DNA of 64,000 bases from Comamonas sp. (GTDB taxonomy: Bacteria; Pseudomonadota; Gammaproteobacteria; Burkholderiales; Burkholderiaceae_C): the NCBI RefSeq assembly GCF_009360615.1, contig NZ_SPEY01000004.1:29780-93779 (forward strand). Direction: 5' to 3'. Shown in pieces: positions 56,679 through 64,000 of the stretch; within the stretch, counting starts at the first letter, position 1, and each line of letters begins with the position of its first letter. Position numbers and translations under genes: made by a program. The notes under the pieces were generated by a model that did no database searches, was not told where the DNA came from, and saw nothing but the letters and a program-made list of their open reading frames with translations.

Positions 56679-56706
56679 TTTACCCCCGCTTTACCTTGGG
56701 TTTACC
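56679..56706 (-). promoter_or_regulatory. Three TTTACC direct repeats at exact 11-bp spacing
   Basis: TTTACC occurs at 56679, 56690 and 56701 in the 267-bp gap between mdtA and the NTF2-like gene. Exact one-turn spacing of hexamers is typical of OmpR/PhoB-family response-regulator sites. On the mdtA strand they read GGTAAA, 92-120 bp before its start codon. The regulator is not in the window. Confidence 0.6.
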
Positions 56707-56854
56707 TGCTGAAGTTCCGCACCCGGAGACTTAAACAGTGCTGACTTTCATAGTCCCAATGACGGCGTTTCCAGGCCTCATGCTTGACGGCTGACACCGC
56801 CATGGCTGCGTCCGCCATGCGGCACAGGACATCCGGCTCCAAGGAGAAACCCAT

Positions 56855-57238
56855 ATGACCACCGAACGCCTGACCGATCACCCCGAAGAAGCCGCCGTGC
56901 GCGTACCGCTGGAACTGTACATGCGCGGCCACGCCGAAGACAGCGCCGAGCACATGCGCGCAGCCTTCATGCCCACGGCCCGGCTGGAGTCCGTGCGCGA
57001 AGGCCCGCTGACATCCTGGGACCTGGACTTCTACTGCCAGCGTTTCAAGAACACGCCCGCCGCCGACGAAGCCACGCGCCGTCGCGTCATCGACTCCCTG
57101 GACATCGTGGGCACGGCCGCCATGGCCAAGGTCACTCTCTACCATGGTGCCGTCACCTTCACCGACTATTTTGTGCTGCTCAAGACCGAGCAGGGCTGGA
57201 AGATCGCCAACAAGGCTTTCCACGCCCAGCCTCAATAA
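56855..57238 (+). CDS. NTF2-like nuclear-transport-factor-2 family protein (SnoaL/lumazine-binding-like)
   Basis: A 127-aa small protein with the cone-shaped NTF2-like fold. VPLELYMRGHAEDSAEHMRAAFMPTARLESVREGPLTSWDLDFYCQRF and TDYFVLLKTEQGWKIANKAFHAQP fit the putative lumazine-binding (PF12893) type. Such proteins bind or isomerise small hydrophobic ligands. AAGGAG precedes the ATG at good spacing. It is divergent from the efflux operon and may share the TTTACC-bearing control region. The ligand is unknown. Confidence 0.82.
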   Translation: MTTERLTDHPEEAAVRVPLELYMRGHAEDSAEHMRAAFMPTARLESVREGPLTSWDLDFYCQRFKNTPAADEATRRRVIDSLDIVGTAAMAKVTLYHGAVTFTDYFVLLKTEQGWKIANKAFHAQPQ

Positions 57239-57256
57239 GGCCAAGCCACCTGAACC

Positions 57257-57288
57257 AAGCCCCTGGCCTCAGGCACAGGGGCTTTTTT
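57257..57288 (+). terminator. Rho-independent terminator after the NTF2-like gene
   Basis: The 9-bp stem AAGCCCCTG/CAGGGGCTT with a 10-nt loop leads into a TTTTTT run, 18 bp past the stop, between convergent genes. Confidence 0.88.
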
Positions 57289-57301
57289 GTTCATGCGCTG
57301 G

Positions 57302-57949
57302 TCAGCGAGCCAGCAGCCAGAGCGCGCCCAGAACGATGACGGCCCCCAGCCCCCAGGCCCAGACCGGGATGCCTGAGGATTCACGCGGCGGCGCCGAAGG
57401 CGTGGCGTCCAGCGGGGCGTAGCTGGTGGAGGCCGCGTCGTGCTCCCAGGAGCGCGTATCCGGCTCCTCCGAGCCCCCTTGGTCTTCGCGCTCCTCGCTC
57501 GGGTGGCGCTGCTGCATCAAGGCTTCAAAGCGCGCAAAGAAGTCCTCGGCCATGCTCTTGGCAGCGCCGTCAATCAGGCGTTGGCCCAGCTGTGCAATCT
57601 TGCCGCCGACCTGGGCCTGTACCTCGTACTGCAGCAGGCAATGACGTGCATCGGTGGGCGTCAGCTCCACCTTGGCCTGGCCCTTGCCAAAGCCGGCCAC
57701 GCCGCCCTGCCCTTCGAAGGCAATGGTGTAGCTCATGGGCGGCTGCACGTCCGACAGCGTGACCCGTCCGTTGAACTTGGCCGATACCGGACCGATCTTC
57801 ACCGACATGGTCACGGCATAGGAGCCATCGCCCGCATCCTCGAACTTCTCGCAGCCGGCCAGGCATTGCTGCAGGGTGGGCGGATCGTTGAGCGCCTCCC
57901 AGGCCTGCTGCTGGCTCACGGCAAGAGGACGGCTGGCTTGCATTTCCAT
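57302..57949 (-). CDS. coxG: CoxG-type SRPBCC protein with C-terminal membrane anchor
   Basis: A 215-aa protein of the CoxG family. An SRPBCC domain (about 1-150) with LAVSQQQAWEALNDPPTLQQCLAGCEKFEDAGDGSYAVTMSVKIGPVSAKFNGRV is followed by a charged linker and a single C-terminal transmembrane helix (GIPVWAWGLGAVIVLGALWLLA). CoxG is thought to anchor or recruit the Cox hydroxylase to the membrane. The ATG at 57949 follows AGGAG; upstream codons are not family-like. It is the last gene of the cox operon, 13 bp after coxE. Confidence 0.9.
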   Translation of the reverse strand: MEMQASRPLAVSQQQAWEALNDPPTLQQCLAGCEKFEDAGDGSYAVTMSVKIGPVSAKFNGRVTLSDVQPPMSYTIAFEGQGGVAGFGKGQAKVELTPTDARHCLLQYEVQAQVGGKIAQLGQRLIDGAAKSMAEDFFARFEALMQQRHPSEEREDQGGSEEPDTRSWEHDAASTSYAPLDATPSAPPRESSGIPVWAWGLGAVIVLGALWLLAR

Positions 57950-57962
57950 GGTGTTCTCCTTT

Positions 57963-59204
57963 TCAATCTCGATGCGGCAGCTGCAGCAGCTTCGCCAGGT
58001 GGGTGGCCAGCTGCTGCAATGAATGCAGGTTGTGCACGGCCAGCATGGCATGGCTGCGACGATGCAGCACCTGCGCGCCTTTGGCCAGCGGGGCATACCC
58101 GTCAAAGCGCAACAAGGGGTTGAGCCAGACCATGCGCGCACTGTGCCGGCCCAGCCATTGCAGCTCCCGCTCCAGCAACGCGGCGTCGCCGGTATCCAGA
58201 CCGTCGCTGACCAGCAGCACCAGGGTTCTTCTCCCCACCAGATGGCGCGCGCCCTGCGTGCGCAGCTGTGCCAGACATTCGCCCAGGCAGGTGCCGCCGC
58301 CGAAATCGTCGATGTCGCGATTGAGCCGGGCCAGCATGGCATCAGGATCGCTGTGGGCAAATGCGCGGCTCAGATCCTGCAGGCGGGTTCCCATGCTGAA
58401 GACATGGCGGCGCAGCTGCGGATAGCGCCGGGGGCTGGTGGCCTGGTGCAGGAATGCCAGCAGCAGACGCACATAGCGCTCCATGGAGCCCGACACGTCG
58501 ACCAGCGCCAGCCAGGGCATGGGCTGCCGCTTGCGCCTGCGCCATCGGAGCCGCGCCAGCTCGCCTCCCGTGGCCGCCGCAGCTTTCAGACTGGCGGGCC
58601 AGTGCACGCGCGGCCCCGACGCGCGCTGCTCGCTTCGGCGACTGCGATAGCTGGGCAGCGGCAAGCGGATATCGCGCACCAGTTGCTGCACCAGACGGTA
58701 CTCGCTGGCACTGAGCTGATTGAAATCCGCATGCTGCAGCCTGTGCCGGTCGCTGGCCGACATGGCGGCATCCAGCGCCAGCTCCTCGCTCGCGGTTGGC
58801 CTTTGGGCGGCACGAACCGCCGACAAGGCCTCCTGCACACGTGGCCTGTGGCGCGGCCTGGCCGCCTCCGGAGCGCCTGGCAGCAACTGGCTCAGAAGCT
58901 GCTGGGCCACCTCGGGATTGCGGAAATAGGCCGCAAACAGCTCGCGAAAGACCGCCAGATCCTGTTCGCGCGAAACCAGCACGGCCTCCAATGCGGCGGC
59001 CACGTCATCCCGGTTCATGCCCACCAGCATCAGGCTTTGCTGGGCCAGTGCCAGGCGCTCGGCATCCACCGCCAGTCCCGCGCGGCGCAGCGTGCGGCCA
59101 AACCCCAGAAGATTGATGGACAGCTTGCCTCTGCGCGCGTCACCCCACCAGCTCACGCTTGCGGGCCGGACTGGCGACTGGGCCTTCAGCTCAGGCTGTG
59201 GCAT
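57963..59204 (-). CDS. coxE: CoxE, VWA-domain protein for molybdenum hydroxylase maturation
   Basis: A 413-aa cytosolic protein with a von Willebrand factor A domain in its C-terminal half. The MIDAS metal site is DVSGSM from Asp236, followed by downstream T and D residues (GGGTCLGE and VSDGLDTGD). CoxE works with the AAA+ ATPase CoxD in placing the CuMo or related active site of CO dehydrogenase-type enzymes. The N-terminal half is helical and rich in Arg. Its start overlaps the end of coxD by 14 bp. Confidence 0.92.
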   Translation of the reverse strand: MPQPELKAQSPVRPASVSWWGDARRGKLSINLLGFGRTLRRAGLAVDAERLALAQQSLMLVGMNRDDVAAALEAVLVSREQDLAVFRELFAAYFRNPEVAQQLLSQLLPGAPEAARPRHRPRVQEALSAVRAAQRPTASEELALDAAMSASDRHRLQHADFNQLSASEYRLVQQLVRDIRLPLPSYRSRRSEQRASGPRVHWPASLKAAAATGGELARLRWRRRKRQPMPWLALVDVSGSMERYVRLLLAFLHQATSPRRYPQLRRHVFSMGTRLQDLSRAFAHSDPDAMLARLNRDIDDFGGGTCLGECLAQLRTQGARHLVGRRTLVLLVSDGLDTGDAALLERELQWLGRHSARMVWLNPLLRFDGYAPLAKGAQVLHRRSHAMLAVHNLHSLQQLATHLAKLLQLPHRD

Positions 59205-60111
59205 CGGGCTCCAGCAGTTGCTGCAGACGCTCTGGCGTGAGCGCTGCCACGTCCTCGCGCTGCTTGAACAGAATGCCCGCCGTCTCGTGCACCAGTTCGG
59301 GATCTATGACCAGGGTATCGAGGGCCACCAGCGCCTTGGCCCACTCCACGCTTTCGGCAATGCCGGGAGCACGCTCGAACGCATCGGCGAACGGGCGGCT
59401 GCGCAGCCGGTCCACAAAGCGGGCGATCTGCGCGGTCAGTGCCGCCCCGGCTTCGGGCACCTTGGACTGGACAATGGCCAGCTCGCGCTCGCGCTCGGGA
59501 TAGTCCAGCCAGTGATAGAGGCAGCGGCGCTTGACCGCATCATGCAGATCGCGCGTGCGATTGCTGGTGAGAATGGTGACAGGCGGCACCTGGGCCCTGA
59601 CCACCCCGAGCTCGGGAATGCTGACCTGATACTCGCCCAGGTACTCGAGCAAAAAGGCCTCGAAGGGCTCGTCGGCCCGGTCCACCTCGTCAATCAGCAG
59701 CACCGCGCCCGGCGCGGGCGCCTGCAGGGCCTGCAGCAAGGGGCGGCGCACCAGGTAGCGCGGCTGATAGACCTCCTGCTCTACAGCGTCCAGCTCTGCC
59801 GCGCCACGCAGCTCGGCCGCTCGCAGGTGCAGCAACTGCGCCGCGTAGTTCCACTCATACAAGGCTTCACGCTGCTCCAGTCCGTCATAGCACTGCAGCC
59901 GGATCAACTGCCGTGCCAGCACCTGGGACAGGGCCTGCGCCAGGGAGGTCTTGCCAACCCCTGGCTCGCCCTCCAGCAGCAGGGGCCGCTGGAGCCTGAG
60001 CGCCAGATACACGGCCGTGCCCAGACGCCGGTCCGCAAAATACCCCACCGCCTGCAAGGCGGCCAGCAGCCCGTCCACCGACTGCAGAGCGCTTGTCACT
60101 TCAGTACTCAT
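59191..60111 (-). CDS. coxD: CoxD, MoxR-type AAA+ ATPase
   Basis: A 306-aa AAA+ chaperone-like ATPase. Walker A is GEPGVGKTS, Walker B is VLLIDEVDRAD, and sensor 1 is TSNRTRDLHDAVKRRCLYHWLDYP. In carboxydotrophs CoxD partners with VWA protein CoxE to mature the hydroxylase active site, and the two overlap here as expected. The ATG at 60111 is chosen over an upstream in-frame start. It is preceded by 220 bp to coxM in which I see no gene. Confidence 0.92.
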   Translation of the reverse strand: MSTEVTSALQSVDGLLAALQAVGYFADRRLGTAVYLALRLQRPLLLEGEPGVGKTSLAQALSQVLARQLIRLQCYDGLEQREALYEWNYAAQLLHLRAAELRGAAELDAVEQEVYQPRYLVRRPLLQALQAPAPGAVLLIDEVDRADEPFEAFLLEYLGEYQVSIPELGVVRAQVPPVTILTSNRTRDLHDAVKRRCLYHWLDYPERERELAIVQSKVPEAGAALTAQIARFVDRLRSRPFADAFERAPGIAESVEWAKALVALDTLVIDPELVHETAGILFKQREDVAALTPERLQQLLEPDATA

Positions 60112-60331
60112 AGCTGTCCGCGCTTTAGTGATAGGGGAGAAAGCCAGTTCTTCTTCAAGAATCCCACCCGAGACAACAGACAAACGGCCTCCAAGACACC
60201 ACGAGCAAGCGCCCCCTGCCGGCCGCCGCGTGGTGCAGCGAGGCGCTCGTTCCCGCCGTGGTCACGCAACGCCCGGCCGGGCGTGGGGCGGTGCAACCCA
60301 GGCGGCGCTTGCGCCGCTCCGACGACGCGAA

Positions 60332-61117
60332 TCAGGGGGAGAGCAGCTGATCCACGGCCCGCTGCGTCAAGATGCTGATGAGATGCGCCCGGTAGCGCGC
60401 GCTGGCGTGCAGATCGCTGTTGAGCTCGCTGTCGTCGATCGGCACCGCTGCCGCTGCAGCGGGCGTGAGACTTCGGTTGAGCGCCGCCTCCAGGCCCGCA
60501 TGACGAAAGACCGATAGTCCCGCGCCGGTCACGGCCACACGCACGCCCTGCGCTGTGCTCGCCACAAACACGCCCACCAGAGCAAAGCGCGATGCGGGCT
60601 GCTTGAACTTGATATAAGCCGCCGTCCTGGGCACGGGAAAGCGCACGGCCTTGATCAGCTCCCCCTCCTCCAGCGCCGTGGTGTACATGCCCTGGAAGAA
60701 GTCGTCTGCCGCAATCTCGCGCCGGCTGGTGACCACGGTAGCGCCCAGACCCAGCACTGCACTGGGATAGCAGGCCGCAGGGTCGTTATTGGCCAGCGAG
60801 CCGCCAATCGTGCCGCGCGCTCGCACCTGGCGGTCGCCAATGCCACCGGCCAGCTCGGCCAATGCGGGAATGGCGGCCTGCACCTCGCGGCTGGCGGCGA
60901 CATCGGCATGTCGGGTCATGGCCCCGATCTCGACCTGGCCGCCTTCGACGCGGATTCCTGCCAGGCCCTCGACCTGGTTGAGATCCACAATCGCGCCGGG
61001 CTGGGCCAGGCGCAGCTTCATGGAAGGAATCAGGCTCTGGCCGCCGGCCAAAAACTGGCCGCTGGCAGCGCTCACTTCGTCCAGCGTCCGGGGGTTGGAG
61101 TAACTGAAGGCATACAT
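60332..61117 (-). CDS. coxM: CoxM, FAD-binding subunit of xanthine dehydrogenase-family hydroxylase
   Basis: A 261-aa FAD-binding medium subunit. The two flavin motifs of the family are present as AGGQSLIPSMKLR and TIGGSLANNDPAACYP. MYAFSYSNPRTLDEV is the usual front. The subunit passes electrons from the iron-sulfur subunit to an acceptor. It lies 34 bp after coxL in the order S-L-M. Size is slightly short of typical CoxM (about 285-290 aa), but the motifs are intact. Confidence 0.93.
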   Translation of the reverse strand: MYAFSYSNPRTLDEVSAASGQFLAGGQSLIPSMKLRLAQPGAIVDLNQVEGLAGIRVEGGQVEIGAMTRHADVAASREVQAAIPALAELAGGIGDRQVRARGTIGGSLANNDPAACYPSAVLGLGATVVTSRREIAADDFFQGMYTTALEEGELIKAVRFPVPRTAAYIKFKQPASRFALVGVFVASTAQGVRVAVTGAGLSVFRHAGLEAALNRSLTPAAAAAVPIDDSELNSDLHASARYRAHLISILTQRAVDQLLSP

Positions 61118-61151
61118 ATGTGTTGTCCTCTCTTCCTCTCAGTCGGGTGCC

Positions 61152-63539
61152 TCAGGGGCGCGCGGCATCAATGGCTTCCCACACGCGGTGCGGGCTGGCG
61201 GGCATGTCCAGATCCCTGACCCCCAGGGAATGCAGGGCGTCGAGCACGGCGTTGATGACGGCAGGTGGCGAGCCGATGGCCCCGGCCTCGCCGCAGCCCT
61301 TGGTGCCCAGCGGGTTATGGGTACAGGGTGTGCAGACCGTACCGAGCTTGAAGTCGGGCAGATCGTCGGCGCGCGGCATGGCGTAGTCCATGAAACTGCC
61401 GGTCAGCAACTGGCCCGAGTCACGGTCGTAGACGCAGTTTTCGAGCAACGCCTGACCGATGCCCTGGGCCAGACCGCCATGCACCTGACCTTCCACGATC
61501 ATGGGGTTGATGATGGTGCCGAAATCGTCCACGGCGCTGAAGCGGTCGACGCGCACCACGCCCGTGGCCGGGTCCACCTCGACCTCGCAGATATAGGTCC
61601 CGGCCGGGAAGGTGAAGTTGGTGGGGTCGTAGAAAGCGGTTTCGTCGAGACCGGGTTCGAGCTTGTCCAGGGGATAGTTATGCGGCACATAGGCGGTGAG
61701 CGCGATCTGGGCAAACGGAATCTTCTTGTCCGTGCCGCGCACCGTGAACTCTCCTGCCTCAAAGTCGATATCGGTGTCGCTGGCTTCCATCAGGTGTGCG
61801 GCGATCTTCTTGGCCTTGGCCTCGATCTTGTCCAGCGCCTTCATGATGGCGGCCCCGCCCACGCTGATGGAACGCGAGCCATAGGTGCCCATGCCAAAGG
61901 GCACGCGACCCGTGTCGCCATGGACGATCTCGACATGCTCGACGGGAATGCCCAGCCTGGCCGCCACCACCTGCGCAAAAGTCGTCTCATGCCCCTGACC
62001 GTGGCTGTGCGAGCCGGTGAACACCGTCACGCTGCCTGTGGGGTGCACGCGCACCTCGCCGCATTCGAACAGGCCGGCGCGCGCGCCCAGAGCACCCGCA
62101 ATATTGCTGGGTGCCAAGCCGCAGGCCTCGATATAGCTGCTGTAGCCCAGGCCGCGCTTGAGGCCTCTGGCCTCGCTGGCGGCACGCCGGGCCGCAAAGC
62201 CCGCCACATCGGCCAGTTGCTCGGCCTGGTCCATGCAGGCTTTGTAGTCGCCGGTGTCGTACTGCAGCGCCACGGGCGTCTGATACGGAAAGCGGGTGAT
62301 GAAGTTGCGGCGCCGGATCTCTGCCTGGGACAGATGCATTTCCCAGGCGCAGCGGCTGACCAGGCGTTCGAGCAAATAGGTGGCTTCGGGGCGGCCTGCG
62401 CCCCGGTAGGCATCCACGGGTGCAGTGTGGGTGAACCAGGCATCGACCTCGATGTAGATCTGCGGCGTGGTGTACTGGCCCGCCAGCAAGGTGGCATAGA
62501 GAATGGTGGGTACGGCGCTGGCGAAAGTGGACAGGTAGGCGCCCAGGTTCGCGTCGGTGTGCACACGCATGGCGAGGAACTTGCCGTCGGCATCCATGGC
62601 CATCTCGGCATGGCTGACATGGTCGCGGCCATGCGCATCGCTCAGAAAGGACTCGCTGCGATCGGCCGTCCACTTGATGTTGCGGTTGAGCTTTTTGGCA
62701 GCCCAGGTCAGGCAGACATCCTCGGCATACAGGAAGATCTTGGAGCCAAAGCCGCCCCCCACATCGGGCGCAATCACACGCACCTTGCTCTCGGGCAGGC
62801 CCATGACGAACGCCGTCATCAGCAGCCGCTCCACATGCGGGTTCTGGTTGGCCACGTACAGCGTGTACTCGTCCATGGCGCGGTTGTAGCTGCCAATGGC
62901 CACGCGCGGCTCCATGGCATTGGGAATCAGACGGTTGTTGACCAGGTCGAGCCGGGTCACATGGGCGGCACCGGCAAAAACGGCGTCCACCGCGGCCTTG
63001 TCGCCAATCGCCCACTGGTAGCAGCGGTTGTCGGGCGCGATATCGTGGACCACGGCACCGGGCTTCTTGCCGCCCGCCGCATCGGCCACATTCACGACTG
63101 CAGGCAGCACCTCGTAATCGACTTCCACCAGTTCGGCCGCGTCACGCGCCTGCTGAAGGGTCTCCGCGACCACCATGGCGACCTGGTCGCCCACATAGCG
63201 CACGGTATCGAGGGCCAGGATCGGGTGCGGCGGCTCTTTCATGGGCTCGCCGTTGGTGCTGGTGATCAGCCAGCCGCACGGCAGGCCGTTGATGCCGGCG
63301 GCCGCAACATCGGCCCCAGTGAGCACGCCGACCACGCCTGGTGCCGCCTTGGCGGCATCCACGTTGACGCTGCGCAGCCTCGCATGGGCATGAGGCGAGC
63401 GCACAAATACAGCATAGGCCTGTGCGCCCAGTGAGATGTCGTCCGTGTACTGGCCAGCCCCCGTCAGAAAGCGATCATCCTCGCGGCGCAGAACGGCTTC
63501 GCCGATATGCGGCAGCTTGGAAAAGTCTGATGCACCCAT
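61152..63539 (-). CDS. coxL: CoxL-type molybdopterin-binding subunit (form II)
   Basis: A 795-aa large subunit of an aerobic-type carbon monoxide dehydrogenase or related xanthine-dehydrogenase-family enzyme. The active-site loop reads AYRGAGR (residues 377-383). This is the form II version; true CO dehydrogenases (form I) have AYXCSFR. Molybdopterin contacts appear as [42 protein letters not shown] and [17 protein letters not shown] with the catalytic Glu. No signal peptide. The substrate may be an aldehyde, N-heterocycle or other compound; CO oxidation is not supported. Cofactor supply could come from mog. Confidence 0.93.
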   Translation of the reverse strand: MGASDFSKLPHIGEAVLRREDDRFLTGAGQYTDDISLGAQAYAVFVRSPHAHARLRSVNVDAAKAAPGVVGVLTGADVAAAGINGLPCGWLITSTNGEPMKEPPHPILALDTVRYVGDQVAMVVAETLQQARDAAELVEVDYEVLPAVVNVADAAGGKKPGAVVHDIAPDNRCYQWAIGDKAAVDAVFAGAAHVTRLDLVNNRLIPNAMEPRVAIGSYNRAMDEYTLYVANQNPHVERLLMTAFVMGLPESKVRVIAPDVGGGFGSKIFLYAEDVCLTWAAKKLNRNIKWTADRSESFLSDAHGRDHVSHAEMAMDADGKFLAMRVHTDANLGAYLSTFASAVPTILYATLLAGQYTTPQIYIEVDAWFTHTAPVDAYRGAGRPEATYLLERLVSRCAWEMHLSQAEIRRRNFITRFPYQTPVALQYDTGDYKACMDQAEQLADVAGFAARRAASEARGLKRGLGYSSYIEACGLAPSNIAGALGARAGLFECGEVRVHPTGSVTVFTGSHSHGQGHETTFAQVVAARLGIPVEHVEIVHGDTGRVPFGMGTYGSRSISVGGAAIMKALDKIEAKAKKIAAHLMEASDTDIDFEAGEFTVRGTDKKIPFAQIALTAYVPHNYPLDKLEPGLDETAFYDPTNFTFPAGTYICEVEVDPATGVVRVDRFSAVDDFGTIINPMIVEGQVHGGLAQGIGQALLENCVYDRDSGQLLTGSFMDYAMPRADDLPDFKLGTVCTPCTHNPLGTKGCGEAGAIGSPPAVINAVLDALHSLGVRDLDMPASPHRVWEAIDAARP

Positions 63540-63572
63540 GGTGTGTCTCCTCTTCTGGTGGTGATGTGCTGC

Positions 63573-64000
<428 letters not shown>

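Noticed and set aside
61152..63539. A true (form I) aerobic carbon monoxide dehydrogenase
   Set aside because: The active-site loop is AYRGAGR, not AYXCSFR, so CO oxidation is not supported even though the cox gene order is kept.

Overview
The window is GC-rich, densely coded chromosome with short intergenic gaps and no recognisable phage, plasmid, IS element, tRNA, rRNA or CRISPR. Gene content points to a betaproteobacterium of the Comamonadaceae, close to Comamonas or Delftia. The main signs are a Bug-type receptor of the tripartite tricarboxylate transporter family, LivK-type binding proteins encoded without permeases, an MdtABC pump with its own outer-membrane lipoprotein, and aerobic molybdenum hydroxylase (cox) genes. 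The genus is an inference from content, not from a marker gene.

Layout. 1-7.3 kb is a same-strand sugar-acid-type catabolic operon: UxaA/GarD-like dehydratase, aldehyde dehydrogenase, Bug receptor, cytosolic BNR/sialidase-fold protein, D-2-hydroxyacid dehydrogenase and HpaI-type aldolase. 7.5-12.4 kb holds a PAS-PAS-GAF-GGDEF-EAL protein, an EamA exporter, and a divergent pair of an integral membrane protein and a winged-helix protein. 12.4-15.2 kb has pmbA divergent from darP-mog, with a 19-bp perfect palindrome between them. 15.3-25.6 kb holds two paralogous solitary binding proteins, two paralogous nitroreductases flanking the second one, a large secreted IMPa-like metalloprotease behind an AT-rich leader, and thiC under a TPP riboswitch with an attenuator hairpin. 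25.7-38.2 kb is mostly housekeeping: cysE, trmJ, suhB, a sterol-desaturase-family enzyme, mutS, a chemoreceptor, an Anbu proteasome-like peptidase with a long tail, an alpha/beta hydrolase, uppP and a PsiF-repeat protein.

38.3-41.8 kb is an iron-uptake pair (TonB-dependent receptor and PepSY membrane protein) behind a likely Fur box. 42.0-44.7 kb is a four-gene operon of two small membrane proteins and a LytS/LytTR two-component system, whose kinase carries six tandem copies of a hexanucleotide inside its ATP-binding domain. 44.7-46.8 kb has a lone ABC ATPase and small proteins. 46.85-56.6 kb is a complete MdtABC-type RND efflux operon ending in an OprM/NodT-type lipoprotein; its adaptor has an unusual C-terminal repeat tail, and three TTTACC repeats at exact 11-bp spacing lie upstream. 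57.3-64.0 kb is a coxSLM-DEG cluster (form II, AYRGAGR) running off the right edge.

The items most worth a second look are the duplicated binding-protein/nitroreductase arrangement, the two dispersed intergenic palindromic repeats whose stems show a compensatory base change, the hexamer tract in the LytS kinase, the 11-bp-spaced repeats before the efflux operon, the adaptor tail repeats, the extended Anbu and the IMPa-like protease. All family names come from reading the translated sequences against remembered family motifs; no database search was run.
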